From assembly GCA_051294375.1 (NCBI GenBank), contig CM119268.1, positions 23,225,070-23,289,069 on the forward strand: 64,000 nt of DNA, written 5' to 3'. The notes beneath the pieces are model-generated. The model was not told the DNA's origin. It searched no databases and saw nothing but the letters and a program-made list of their open reading frames with translations. The position numbers and the translations under genes are program-made. Source of the DNA: Paraspadella gotoi. Its lineage: Eukaryota > Chaetognatha. The number at the start of each line of letters is the position of its first letter. The stretch's first letter is position 1. Of the stretch, positions 10,192 to 20,005 are shown piece by piece.

Positions 10192-13100
10192 AAGGACAGA
10201 GTCATAGGCACCGGCAGAGATTTTCTTTTGTCTTCCTTTTTTAGTCGGATCTGCTTATCAGCAGATCCGAACTCTATAACTCACTTTTTCGGTCCGTCGG
10301 TCCGCCCCCTCAATATTGTCGGGCAGCACACCTTATATCATGTCAGAACATCGAATTATGAATAATTATGCAAAAAAACGATTGTCTCGTTGTCTGTCGT
10401 CGTCTCGCTCGATCCGTTCGTCTGTCCGCGTCTCCGTCCCCACCTTAGCAAAACTCCAATTACTCGTGATTGGATGGATGGATTGGTATGAAATTTTGTG
10501 TGTGGGTAGGAAACAGTGTGATTGAGATGGATATGAAGTTTCGAGGGAATCGTGCGAGTGGAAATTGGTTTAAATGGAAAAAACAAAAATATATATTTCA
10601 CTATTTGAACGCCAATTGCTCATGAGTGGATAGGGCAATTGACTTGAAATTTTGTATGATCGGTATGGGGGCGAGGGAGTGTGTGATTGAGCTGGATATA
10701 AATATAATATCGATGAAATCGTGCAAGTGGAAATGAGTTTAAATGGAAAAAACAAAAGTCATATTTACTTTAAGAATTTTTACTTATATTTACTAATAAT
10801 TATTATATTTATTAAACATTGTGTATTTGCTTTCTTTTTTGTTGCATTTCGACTCTGCAGTGAGAGTGAATTGTCAAAAACACTGATGAAGACTCTAACT
10901 GCAGAGTTGAAACAATTCCTGTCAAAATTGTCAATATAATTTAATTAATCAATCAATTAATTATTCAATCAATCAATTTATCCATTAATTAATTATACAA
11001 TTCATTCAATCAATGACAATCAATGAATGAATTAAATCCACAAATGTTTATATGGATTTCCACTAAGATCTAATCGGGATTCCACAAGAGTTTGTTCCTG
11101 ACACAATAAAATAATCAATAAATCAATCAATCAATCAATCAAGTCAATCGTTATTGTCGTCGTCGCAATCGTGGTCGTCATTGCTTTTGTCGTGGTTAGT
11201 GACGAAAAGACGTAAAATACATTTTGAATCAAAAATATTTATTAATTAATTAATTGACTAATTAATTAATTAATTTGAATTAATTAAATAATTAATTAAT
11301 CGCCGCTAATGATTGTGGACAGATCCGACATTGTTTGCTCAAACTTGTTACTTTTTACATTGTTATCTTTTCAATTTATTTCTTTTTTTTGACGAGGTGA
11401 TCGTCATGGGTTTTGCTGTGATTCCAAAAAATCTGCAGATGTGGCTTTGTGACATTGGTAAAGAGGTATTTTTATTAATTTCATTTTTATTTGTTTTATT
11501 CTTACATTAGATGAAACATTTGGAAATTAGAACTTGCATAAAAACGTTAACAGCACAAAGGGTTAATCTAAATAGTCAAGTTTACAATGTTAGTTTGAAT
11601 ATTTTTACATTTATTGATAGGAAATGATATCAATATTGTTGACACAACATTTCAAATCAAACTATCCTTGCATTCAAAAAATAATCTTTAAAAAAAATCA
11701 TTTTCCAAATTTTCATTAAACTGCAATTACTCGTGATTGGATGGATGGATTGAAATGAAATTAGTAAAACCTGTTTTACTAATTGATTTTGCTTTTTTCC
11801 TTTTTATATTAAACAATCAATTATTCAATCAATAAATTTATTTATCTATTAATTAATTATTTAATCAATCAATTTATTTATCAAATTATTAATTATTCAA
11901 TCAATAAATCATTCAAGCAAGTAAGTCAATCAATTAATCGTTAGTCGGCATTATTGTCGTCGTCGCCATCATCGTAGTTGCTTTTGTCGTGGCCTATGAC
12001 GAAAAGACCTAAAAACAGACAAATCAATTATTATCATTATTTTTTATCGAGCCTTGACCGNNNNNNNNNNTCGATCTTTATGCTTTTAAGATTTTATTAC
12101 TTTTTTTGATGCAGCAAAGGCAACTGCTCGATTTTATCTGCGCGGTTTGAAAGAAAAATGTTTGAAAACTTATTGTTTAATCTTATTCTAAGACATAACG
12201 GTTAAAAATATTTCTTAGAAATACTCATTTATAGTATAACCAGTGGCTGCCCCAATACATGTAAATGGCTGTCAAGGGCCTAAACTAAAATGTTACTGCG
12301 GCACTAATAATATTTTTTTTAAATTTGTATCTTTTTTATCGTATTTTTCTTTTCTGTTTCGTTGCGATTTGATTTAGAACAATTTTTTTATAAAAGAGTT
12401 GGAACAACGATTTTTATTTCATAGTGAAACGGACATGTTTCGTCTCACATACGAGCCTTCTTCAGCGCTAATTCAATTTGAAATTCAATTTCACAAACAT
12501 TAACGCTGATGAAGGCTTGAAAGCAAAGCCGAAACATGTCTGTTTTATAATAATAAAACCAAATCGTTGTCAAAATCCAAATTCAAACTTTCTCTAATTA
12601 ACTCAAGCAATGAAAAAGAAAGGATTATGGTGGACTAAAATCCACCAACCATTCATCAGCGGCCATTGGTGGTGGTCGTCTGGCAGTTAAGAGGGACGGG
12701 GCGCTTAACCCGCCTGTAACACAGTGTTACAGTCTTATCCGAAGCTCAGGGACTGCTTATATTGAACGGTTCTGTCACTAACATATATCAATAATTACTG
12801 TCTCTTCAGGATTTATATCACAAAGCCTATTCGTTAAAATATTCTTAAAAATTTATTTTACTTACCTAAAAAAATTTAAATTTGGATAGTGGCTTAAAAT
12901 CAGGTCAATTGAAGATATTAACAAGTATGACTTTTATCATATGCAATACAATACGCGCTCATAAAAAAGACTAACTGTTTTGAAAACATCCCCAGCGCCT
13001 TGTAATTGCTTAAAAATGTATTTTTTTCTCTATATGGTCTCTATATAGGGTCATATAAATATATATATGTATATAATTATGAAATCATGACCATAAGGTA

Positions 13101-13634
13101 CCGGGATCAATCCCCATTGGTACCTCCCAAGCGGGGAGCGTGAGGGCGTCCAAAAAACGCCTAAAGGGCTTGGAAAACCCTCAAGCCTGGTTTCATTGCC
13201 GATGAGAGGGCACAGAAGTTACAGTTCACTGAACCTGACGTGATCACCAGTATGGATAAGTGAAAAATACTTTCAGTAACTTCTGTGTCCCCGCAGCAGT
13301 AATGGAATGTTTCCTGGACTTGAAACCAGGCTTGGGTATTCTGCAGGCCCCCAAGGGAGTTCATAACTGTCCTCAAGCTTTGCGCAGAGTAAGTACCATG
13401 AACTGATGGTATTACTCTATGACCTACCAGGTTACGACTGAAGGTTAAATGCTTATAGGGGGGGAAATATATTACAATGCTCCACTAAATATACTTTTTG
13501 AAACTGTAATTATAACTGAACTATTACAAATCATAATAAAGCAAAAATATACTTGATTACAGGATTGTGATTCGACACCGATATTCGCAAATCCAGCCTT
13601 TCCTATCTGCCTCGTTCTTGAGATCCTGCTTCTA

Positions 13635-13670
<36 letters not shown>

Positions 13671-14129
13671 AAAATAACTGAGAATAATTTTCTAGTTTAA
13701 ATACTATTTGAAATGATAATCTTAAAAATTATAATAATACTTAATAATAATATTAATAATAATAATAATAATATATAAAAATACATAATGTACATAAATG
13801 AATGGATAATTTTAATATTGTTTGTACGAATTTCATAATATTATTAATAAAAAACATAATAATAATAATAATAAAAATAATAATAATAATGATAATTATT
13901 ATTATTATTATTATTATCATTTAGAAAGTAATACTGAATTATTTGGAATCATTTTCCGTTATTTTCATCAAAATATTTTACACAATAATTAGACTATTTG
14001 ATATTCATGAATACATTTTTTTCACAGATAGTAGCCCTTGCTATGACTTCCTGCTATTATCCCTACAGAAAGAACAACATTGCTATAGAGAAAACATCGG
14101 GTTTTTTCCCGGTGATGCAATTTCAATAA
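7638..14129 (+). CDS. Small four-helix membrane protein gene, 4 exons, unknown family
   Basis: I do not recognise the family. The exons are 7638-7766, 8409-8546, 13563-13635 and 14032-14129. Joined, they are 438 bases and encode 145 residues plus TAA. The phases agree at every junction (0, 0, 1). Exon 1 starts MFQLDEKTLKR and carries TM1 (about residues 12-36). Exon 2 carries TM2 (after EWLVVGILGIEA) and TM3 (PIIICLLNLCLALTF). Exon 3 has a short loop (DCDSTPIFANP) and the start of TM4, which continues into exon 4. A polar tail ends QFQ. The layout is that of a small tetraspan protein. AATAAA overlaps the stop at 14125-14130. The exon-4 acceptor is the least certain point: AG at 14026-14027 also works but changes the frame and destroys TM4. 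Confidence 0.5.
8040..8110. repeat. (GA)n microsatellite in intron 1
   Basis: Interrupted GA dinucleotide run. The remaining intron 1 sequence includes a fragment related to the foldback at 12409 (CAACGATTTTTATTATTAAG at 7964-7983). Confidence 0.9.
8409..8546 (+). CDS. Exon 2 of small membrane protein
   Basis: Acceptor TTTCATTAAG, 46 codons, donor GAT|GTAAGT, phase 0 at both ends. It carries two hydrophobic segments separated by a short polar turn (CQNTKT). The frame differs from the longer open frame on the same strand, which lacks membrane character. Confidence 0.55.
8547..8640 (+). repeat. H2-like repeat starting at the exon 2 donor
   Basis: Directly after GTAAGT come CTCATATAG, CAGTCACTTTGTGGTCGGTC and a GGTC/GTCTG run, the H2 order seen at 4480. 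The short palindrome CTTAC-CTTCGAT-GTAAG spans the splice junction. Confidence 0.4.
8816..9350. repeat. ~132-bp satellite containing TTAGGG units
   Basis: Four units share CAAAGGCGGTTAGGGTTGAGG, starting near 8891, 9019, 9156 and 9288 (spacings 128, 137 and 132). Each also has GAGGCCCGAGCC and GAATGGGAGGCCTGG blocks linked by (TTAGGG)1-3. It is GC-rich compared with its surroundings. The 176-residue open frame through it is a repeat artefact. Confidence 0.9.
9520..9731 (+). mobile_element. H1 element, truncated on the right
   Basis: Head GCTTATCAGCAGATCCGCGACTCTATAATCC, GTCCGTCGG run, TATATCATGTCAG and ATTACTCGTGATTGG. It stops at TTTGTGTGTA, where the 0.5-kb repeat at 9727 begins. Confidence 0.75.
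9727..10238 (+). repeat. ~0.5-kb dispersed repeat R500, copy 1
   Basis: Starts GTGTATATTGTAAAAATTGAC and ends GATTTTCTTTTGTCTTCC. A second, nearly identical copy in the same orientation is at 24909-25430, differing mainly by short indels in A runs and in the GA run. It contains no coding frame. Copy 1 lies between two H1 elements, apparently inserted into the first. Confidence 0.85.
10243..10765 (+). mobile_element. H1 element, complete head and two core modules
   Basis: Hairpin AGTCGGATCTGCT-TATC-AGCAGATCCGAACT at 10243-10273, then CTATAACTCACTTTTTCGG, GTCC runs and TATATCATGTCAGAACATCG. Two core modules follow, with CAATTACTCGTGATTGG near 10454 and CAATTGCTCATGAGTGG near 10611, about 157 bp apart. 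Each ends GTTTAAATGGAAAAAACAAA. This is the best copy for defining the family. Confidence 0.8.
11225..11765 (+). repeat. TTTGCTCAAACTTG repeat plus H1 fragment
   Basis: An AT tract leads into CGCCGCTAATGATTGTGGACAG, then ATCCGACATTGTTTGCTCAAAC, then a segment (TTTTTACATTTATTGATAGG, ACATTTCAAATCAAAC, ATTTTCCAAATTTTCATTAA) that has a relative at 59380-59635. At 11728-11765 it ends with an H1 core fragment (CAATTACTCGTGATTGG). Confidence 0.6.
12061..12070. other. Assembly gap (10 N)
   Basis: Ten undetermined bases. The surrounding 11766-12240 is AT-rich with AATC repeats; nothing else was recognised. Confidence 1.
12236..12312 (+). repeat. Dispersed repeat, relative of 3375-3450
   Basis: CCAGTGGCTGCCCCAATACA, TGTAAATGGCT, AAGGGCCTAA and GTTACTGCGGCACTAATA match in order the sequence at 3375-3450. 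A fragment of the same family is at 6098-6115. Confidence 0.65.
12409..12571. mobile_element. Foldback element, ~160 bp
   Basis: The left end CAACGATTTTTATTTCATAG and right end ATAATAAAACCAAATCGTTG are inverted copies of each other. The internal arms GACATGTTTCG and CGAAACATGTC also pair. A related fragment is at 7964-8010. No coding frame. Confidence 0.65.
13085..13470. repeat. Inverted pair of R250 repeats
   Basis: 13085-13205 is an inverted R250 copy (reverse of GGCTTGAGGGTTTTCCAAGC, ACCAATGGGGATTGATCCCG). 13290-13470 is a direct copy (GAAACCAGGCTTGGG, AGGCCCCCAAGGGAG, ATGAACTGATGGTATTAC). The two arms flank a centre containing CAGAAGTTAC and its inverse GTAACTTCTG. The unit lies in intron 3 and ends 92 bases upstream of exon 3 of the small membrane protein. 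Confidence 0.7.
13563..13635 (+). CDS. Exon 3 of small membrane protein
   Basis: Acceptor TTGATTACAG, 24 codons plus one base, donor CTAG|GTGAGAG. Only phase 0 keeps the frame open, which matches exon 2. The donor is continuous with a (GA)n run at 13637-13668. Confidence 0.5.
13637..13920. repeat. (GA)n then (AAT)n/(ATT)n microsatellites
   Basis: GA run at 13637-13668, then AAT-rich sequence. The AAT run at 13858-13890 is followed by its inverse ATT run at 13898-13917, so the pair can fold back. This is intron 4 of the small membrane-protein gene. Confidence 0.85.
14032..14129 (+). CDS. Exon 4 (last) of small membrane protein
   Basis: With acceptor AG at 14030-14031 the split codon becomes GTA and the frame reads ALAMTSCYYPYRKN and on to PVMQFQ-stop. 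The first residues complete TM4 begun in exon 3, which is why this acceptor was preferred over the one three bases upstream. Confidence 0.4.
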
Positions 14130-14880
14130 ATTTGGTACCGATCGACGTGGAATTAAGTCTAGTTTACTCATGTAAAATCTTATTAAAAACGGTCCACGCG
14201 TTCAAAAGTTATGAAAAAAAAGATGAAAAAATAGTGGCTTCCAGGGGGATCAACTTTTACTGCTAAACAAGTGAAAAAGTGGTTAACATAAGATTTGAAC
14301 TACTACCGACCGAATCGATGGTAAAGCCGAAATCCTATTGGCCGCTTCCATTTGGGCCTCACTCAATCAGAGAGCTTTATTCTATTTCGGTGATCTTTGC
14401 CCTGAGTCTCCGATCCGATTCCATCTCCGTATCTCCTGTAATGATAGGAAAGGAATTTATAAAAGAATGAGGTTATATGATTACTGATAAAACTTAAATA
14501 AGCGATTGAATGATAATTTAATGCAAATTGGTTTATAATTTGATGACGACGATTACCGTAGTATTACCACCAATAAGCTCTTTAGTCCTAATTTATAACT
14601 AACTTTATTAGTTTTGCTTAATGCAATATATACCTTGCGGTGACAACAACAACAATGAGACTGACATTTATCCAAGGTCAGGTTACTGACCTTTAACCGG
14701 CCTTACCTTGTTACTATTGTTTAGCGTTTTCCATTATTTTCTTACTTACCATTTTGATCATTACTGAAAACCAAAAACCACTCTATATTTTTCTCTCCAA
14801 AAATCAGCAAAGTCAGATCCCAAACTGTTGAACCCGTCTTATAATATTTTTTATACAACTTTCTCATGCTTTTGTAAAAA
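14130..14880. other. Intergenic, nothing recognised
   Basis: AT-rich sequence with short open frames that show no protein-family signature. No repeat was matched elsewhere in the window. Confidence 0.4.
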
Positions 14881-14884
14881 AAAA

Positions 14885-15295
14885 ATTTCTCCTCACCCGG
14901 TCTTGTCGCCGCCTCTGGCCGTCGGCGTTGCCCCCAGTTGAGTCCAGTAGGGTCAATTGTTGAAATGCCACATGAATCATCTTGAGGAAAGGGCGGAGAA
15001 CCGACTCACCGGTCACCTCGAGAACCTGCAGGCGTCACTTGGTCCTATCATTAACAGCGTCCGGTATCCGCGATCTCTCGCGCTGAACGCCATCCTTCTA
15101 CTGCCTCTAGCTCGTCCGCCACTCGCCACACCGTCGATCCAGCGCCTGGGAACTTGGGAGCAGCCGGCGCTCGCGAAAGCTCTGCAGAGGCGCCGCAAAC
15201 TCCTTGGGCCGGATTACCTGCCGCAGATTGCTTCTGAGACTTGGTTTGACAAGCGACGTTGTACACCAAATAAATTTGATGTTAAACTTTGCTAA
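14885..15295 (+). other. GC-rich fragment ending in AATAAA, possible retroelement remnant
   Basis: The base composition is clearly different from its AT-rich surroundings and similar to the Gypsy element at 30-34 kb. It is open for 112 codons in one plus-strand frame and in several minus-strand frames, which reflects composition rather than coding. It ends CACCAAATAAATTTGATG, resembling the polyadenylation part of a long terminal repeat. I could not identify it. Confidence 0.3.
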
Positions 15296-15482
15296 TGTTT
15301 TTGAATATGTCATTTTAATTAAATTTAATAATCAACCATTAATGATTTTTAAATTACTTGATAATTCACTAATTATGATCAGTAACTTAAATGTGGTGGC
15401 AGTGGTGATATTCGAATGTTTATAAACACGCTAGTCAACAAAACCTCTGATTCGTGAACCGCGGCTGGCTCGACGAAGTGCT

Positions 15483-16100
15483 ATGGTTATTAGGGTGGAG
15501 TGATGAAAAGATTGAACATTATTTTTTTACTGCCTATGGATATATAATCAATGAATTTTAAATCCTTTTAAAAATATTTTTAGTATAACAGTATAGTAAA
15601 TTCAATTATTTATGTAGTAATATCCTTATAAAATCATTAAATTTCAAAATAAATTTGTTTTTATTTTTAAGAACAGATTTGGATTCGCCATAAAAAAACT
15701 AAGAAACTTTTATAAAATATGTTATATGATATTTTAATGTTTAGACTTTAAAAAATGATTAAAATGTTTTAACATATATAAGTTTTTACTACAGAGAGTA
15801 AAAAAGTGATGAATTTTCATCTTTTTTCCTTTTTTAAATGCTGAAGATGACAGAATTTTTGATAACATGTTTTATATTTTTGATTTAACTTTTTATGAAG
15901 AATCTGAATCTTTATTAAAAGTTTTAAAAAAATTATTTTTAAAATTACTATTTTATAAGAATATTACTACAAATATATTATATTTTACTATTCAGTTCGA
16001 AAAAATATGAATACAATATTTTTTGTACTATTTAATTATTATAAATTAATAATTATTCAAATAATTTTTTTGTTCTTGAGTACTCCACTCTAATGGTTAT
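15483..16100. mobile_element. Non-autonomous DNA transposon, hAT-like, with 8-bp target duplication
   Basis: The element spans 15491-16092 (602 bp). It begins TAGGGTGGAGT and ends ACTCCACTCTA, an 11-bp terminal inverted repeat with one mismatch. It is flanked on both sides by ATGGTTAT (15483-15490 and 16093-16100), a perfect 8-bp target-site duplication. The 8-bp duplication and a TAG-type end fit the hAT superfamily. The interior is AT-rich with no transposase frame. Confidence 0.75.
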
Positions 16101-17430
16101 TGCTGCGGTTGAGACACGAGACCGTCGACGGAAGATTGAAAGCGTCGCTGAGATGGTTTGTAATTTCTGTCGCCATTTTTTAAAATCTGATTCGAGGAAA
16201 GAATCGGGTAAAAAATGATTTTAAAAAATGAAAGGGAGTTCGGTTTTGGATAAGGGATCAAGGAAAATTCTTTTTTCTTATTCAATTCGAGGGGCAGTGG
16301 AAGGGAGAAAAAAGTTTATTTTGGGAAAAGGTGCAACGTTTTTGTTCGGGGTAGAAATCACAAGGTGAAAGTTTATTGGTTGGAATTTGGAAGGTTTGTT
16401 TCGGGAAGGTTGCGTGATTTATTCTTTAGTCGGGCAATCACCATTATGGCGACGGGAATATTTGATATAAGGAGACGGGTTTAAACGAAGATACATTTAA
16501 TACAATGTACAAAGAGTTAAACATTAACAATAATAAACGGGGAACGAGAAAGTGTTAAAGAGATTTCGAGTCGTGTTCTTCGTCGTGAGCTTGTCGGCTT
16601 TTATAGCAGAAAGTCGGCATAGGTGTCCTCAGCGTGAGGCGACTTACCACAGGTCAGTGGCTAATCAACCACAGGTCAGTGGCTAATCAACCACCGGCTA
16701 CCACGGTGGCCAGAGATATGACCCACATGACCTAAAACGTCCTCCATAGTGTTTTGTATGTGCATACAGGGCCGCGTAAAGAATCCCAGAGACAAAAGAC
16801 GTCGGAATACTCTTATTTCACGATTGCTACACCCAGAAACAAAAGACAACGCAGAAATTGATCATTCAGTTGAAAAGATATAATTAAGGTCGGCGAGACG
16901 TGGAAAATAATGCCCGAAAAAGTAGTTAATTCAATTGTTAAATTAAACAAGCAAGCTTGGTAAAATTTAAAAATAAATACCTTGTCTTAGCCAAGTCAAG
17001 AATCTATCTGACTGTGTAGCCATACCCATGTATTTAGTCTATTTTATTTGGTTTTCTGTTTGAAAACTGAGCCTGACCAAAAAAAGCGTGAAAACTCGGA
17101 ATTATGATTTCCCTTCGCCCGAAACGAATGTTTTCTCTAAATGATGATAATGAGATGTAAATGTTTTAACAAAAATAAAAGATTTGTAAGAAATAAAAAT
17201 TTGCATAGTTACAAAGTATACTTAATATAGTATACATAGTTACATAGTATATATAGTAGGGGGACGTGTAAGTTTGAAATCAAAATTTAGCAATTAAATT
17301 TTGAAAACTATGCGGACAGAGTTAAACTGAGATAAAATCATTACATATCTCTAACACTTATTATCTCTCTCTTCCTTTTTTTATTACTGACTCTCTCTTC
17401 GTCTCTCTTTCTCCATCTTTTTATCTTTCA
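16101..17430. other. Intergenic; possible retroelement-like stretch and 22-bp repeat
   Basis: 16430-16800 is less AT-rich than its flanks. It contains a 22-bp direct repeat (CCACAGGTCAGTGGCTAATC plus AA) at 16647 and 16669 and a partial third unit at 16691. No open frame of coding character. The rest is AT-rich and featureless. Confidence 0.4.
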
Positions 17431-17433
17431 AAA

Positions 17434-17727
17434 ATGGGCACTTATTTTCAAAGATGCCCCCTTGCTGCGGCTCCTGAAGCAGCGGACTCAAACACAAGCA
17501 CAAAACTCGTATATTTTGCGGCTTCCATCATCGTTTTATTCGTCACTCCTTTTGTCGTCGCTCTCACCGTCGCAACTGCTTCAATTGTTCAAATTATCGT
17601 CGTCGTTTCTGTCAATCCCGATCCTGACGGAGACTTAATTCTTTCTCTTGCTGAGTCACCCAGCAAGCCAGAATTTTATTGTTGCAAAAGTAGCGTCAGG
17701 AAAAATTACCCTAATTCCTTACCCTAA
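17434..17727 (+). CDS. Doubtful 97-codon open frame with one membrane segment
   Basis: ATG at 17434, TAA at 17725. The product has a long Val/Ile-rich hydrophobic stretch (about residues 25-58) and a short polar tail. The hydrophobic part is produced partly by GTCGTC-type triplets, no homologue is recognised, and no splice sites support it. It is more likely chance than a gene. Confidence 0.15.
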   Translation: MGTYFQRCPLAAAPEAADSNTSTKLVYFAASIIVLFVTPFVVALTVATASIVQIIVVVSVNPDPDGDLILSLAESPSKPEFYCCKSSVRKNYPNSLP

Positions 17728-17830
17728 TCCCTAACCCTAATCTTTTACCCTAATCCCTAACCCTAACCCCAACACTAATCCCTAATATCTATCCTCTAAA
17801 CTAACCTTATCCCTTACCGAAACCCGAAAC
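17700..17830. repeat. Degenerate CCCTAA telomere-like repeat
   Basis: Repeated CCCTAATCCCTAACCCTAAT units, plus-strand C-rich, opposite to the satellite at 8816. Related degenerate tracts are at 34915-35310 and 39420-39612. Confidence 0.8.
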
Positions 17831-18306
17831 AATTAATCCATCGTTCAAATTATCGTTCAAATTATTGTTGTCCTATTTGTCGATCCTGACTCTCAGTCAT
17901 TCAGCCAGAGAGAGCGAGAGAGATTCGCTGCTCCGTCAAGGGGCATTGATGATTGTAAAGGCCCAAAAATGTTCCTTCTCAGTCTAAAGATTCCTTTAGA
18001 TTCCTTTCCTAACTTCTGCTATTGTTATCGATTTCACACTTGATAGATAATTGTTAAACCTGTAATTTACCCAGAGCTTTTTGGTAAAAAAGTTTTGCAC
18101 TTTAATAAGCACGTTATCGTTTACTTTTAAAATTAAAAAAAAAATCCAAATACATAGGGTAATCTTTAAAGTGGCGCAATTTTTTTTGTACATGACTGTA
18201 TATGATTGAAGGAATGAACGAAGAGAGAAATGAAAGCGATTTAAGTTGACCTCAATCAAGATGACCTTAATCACAAAGATACGTTCACCAAAACTGTGAA
18301 ACCTCA

Positions 18307-18339
<33 letters not shown>

Positions 18340-19889
18340 TGACTTCTTCTACTTCTTTTTACATTATAAAGTTTCTCTCATTCGAATATCAAGCCAAGAG
18401 CCGAAAACCGATTTTTATCTCTCCCTCTCTTTTAATCAACGTCCATTATTATCAATTACATTTTAACCTTATCTTCTGCAAGTTTATCGTCCGTTTATTA
18501 TTGTTTCGAATATTTGTAATACGTTGTTAAAACGTAAAAGCTCTCGCCTTTGTTATTTACTTTTCAAGTAGTTAATATGAAATTAATTAAATTAGACCAA
18601 GGTCTTAATTCTTTGTGACGACGGTCTCCGAATAACGAATGAATACATCTGGAAGTCACCGTTGCCAAGAGACGCAATGATTCAACCTGACGCAGTTAAT
18701 CGTCAAAATGTTTTTCATTAACATCATCGTTTCCTAATTACATGGAAAATGTCATTCTTTGACATGACATGATTGCCTATCGCTTTCAAAGCTATAACTG
18801 CGTAAGAGAAATTGCAATTTACAGGCAATCACGAGATTATATTTATTAATGATATACGTTATATATATATACTATTTATATTATTATATATATTTATTAA
18901 CGATATACATAGTCGACAAACATTGATAGATTAATAGATTGTATCATAATTTTTTTATAATATTATTGCCACTGTAATAAAATTTTATAGCATGACTTGT
19001 TAGATATTAAAATACAGAAATAAAAGATAAAAGAGTAGTTTTAAATTGATATAAAAAACGTGTTTTATCGTCATAGCAAGCAGAGTCATAGCAAGCAGAG
19101 TCATAGCAAGCACAGTAAAACTCAATTTAATAATTTGATATTTCATCATTTTTTGCAAATATAATATTAAGTTATTACAGTACATATAGAAATATAGGAA
19201 AAAAATCGTTTTGCTTTTGCACAGATGAAACATCGAATTATACGTCCTAGTTATAAGTTAATGGAGTATCAGTGCAAAAAAAAAAAAAAAAATTTTCAAT
19301 AGTTTTCGATATATTTTTATCGTCATGTGATGATAGTTTGCAGAAAATAATCAAAACAATTCGTTTCTGTATCTCAGCAACTCAGATTAGAACTTGGCAT
19401 CGCTCTACCGACGCAAGCAAATAGCAACACGATATTTCTTACTCATCTGCGTTACCCATGTTTCATTTTTGGTTTGCTTCACATATTCCTGAATTGAGCG
19501 CAGCCTACAAAGCTCTACAAAATATTCTTATAATATCATTCAAGTCGTTGATATGATAAAAAAACCAAATCTGAAGTGAAGTAAAATTTTAAAAATATCC
19601 CAAAATTAAAATTTGTTGCATTCTAAATCTTTTTAACCGGACTAATAAGGACCGGCAAGTTAAACGAGTTATGTAAACGTTTTTACAGATTATCATATGA
19701 CTACAAGTATGAAACATGTACACAATTATACAAGTATACCTCACCCGCCAGCTAAATATTAACTAAATTAACTAAGTATTACAACGCATTGACTTTCTGT
19801 TCATTTGATCATTATTTTTTGTGCACAAGTATGCATCTCATGGTGCACAACCTTTTTACCAATCAGTATTGGAAATTATGCAGTATTAG
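17831..19889. other. Intergenic, AT-rich, simple repeats only
   Basis: Contains a (TCG)n run at 18306-18340 and a 15-bp repeat (GTCATAGCAAGCAGA, 3 copies) at 19071-19112. No coding signal was found. Confidence 0.5.
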
Positions 19890-20005
19890 TCGAGTATCAA
19901 AAAAAATAAGTGGGACCGATCAATAGACTGACAAAATGACCGACCGACTGACCGACCAAAAATAAACTTAGTTGCTTCCCGAGTACTCGCGGCGCAACTA
20001 GAAAC
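19890..20005 (-). mobile_element. H2 element, inverted, intact palindrome
   Basis: Reads AAGTGGGACCGATC, GACCGACCGACTGACCGACC and AGTTGCTTCCCGAGTACTCG, then CGGCGCAACTA. On the minus strand this is the hairpin TAGTTGCGCCGCGAGTACTC followed by the (GGTC)n run, as at 4455. Confidence 0.65.

Noticed and set aside
10855-10940. Possible short exon ending in TAA after a CTGCAG acceptor
   Set aside because: The sequence (GATGAAGACTCTAACTGCAGAGTTGAAAC) is palindromic and repeat-like, and the phase does not join the neighbouring exons.
11393-11456. Possible extra exon (GFAVIPKNLQMWLCDIG) between exons 2 and 3 of the small membrane protein
   Set aside because: It ends in phase 1, which would put a stop in exon 3; exon 2 joins exon 3 directly in phase 0.
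13943-14266. Longer open frame across the last exon of the small membrane protein
   Set aside because: It ignores the acceptor and removes the hydrophobic stretch needed to complete helix 4; kept only as an alternative using the acceptor at 14027.
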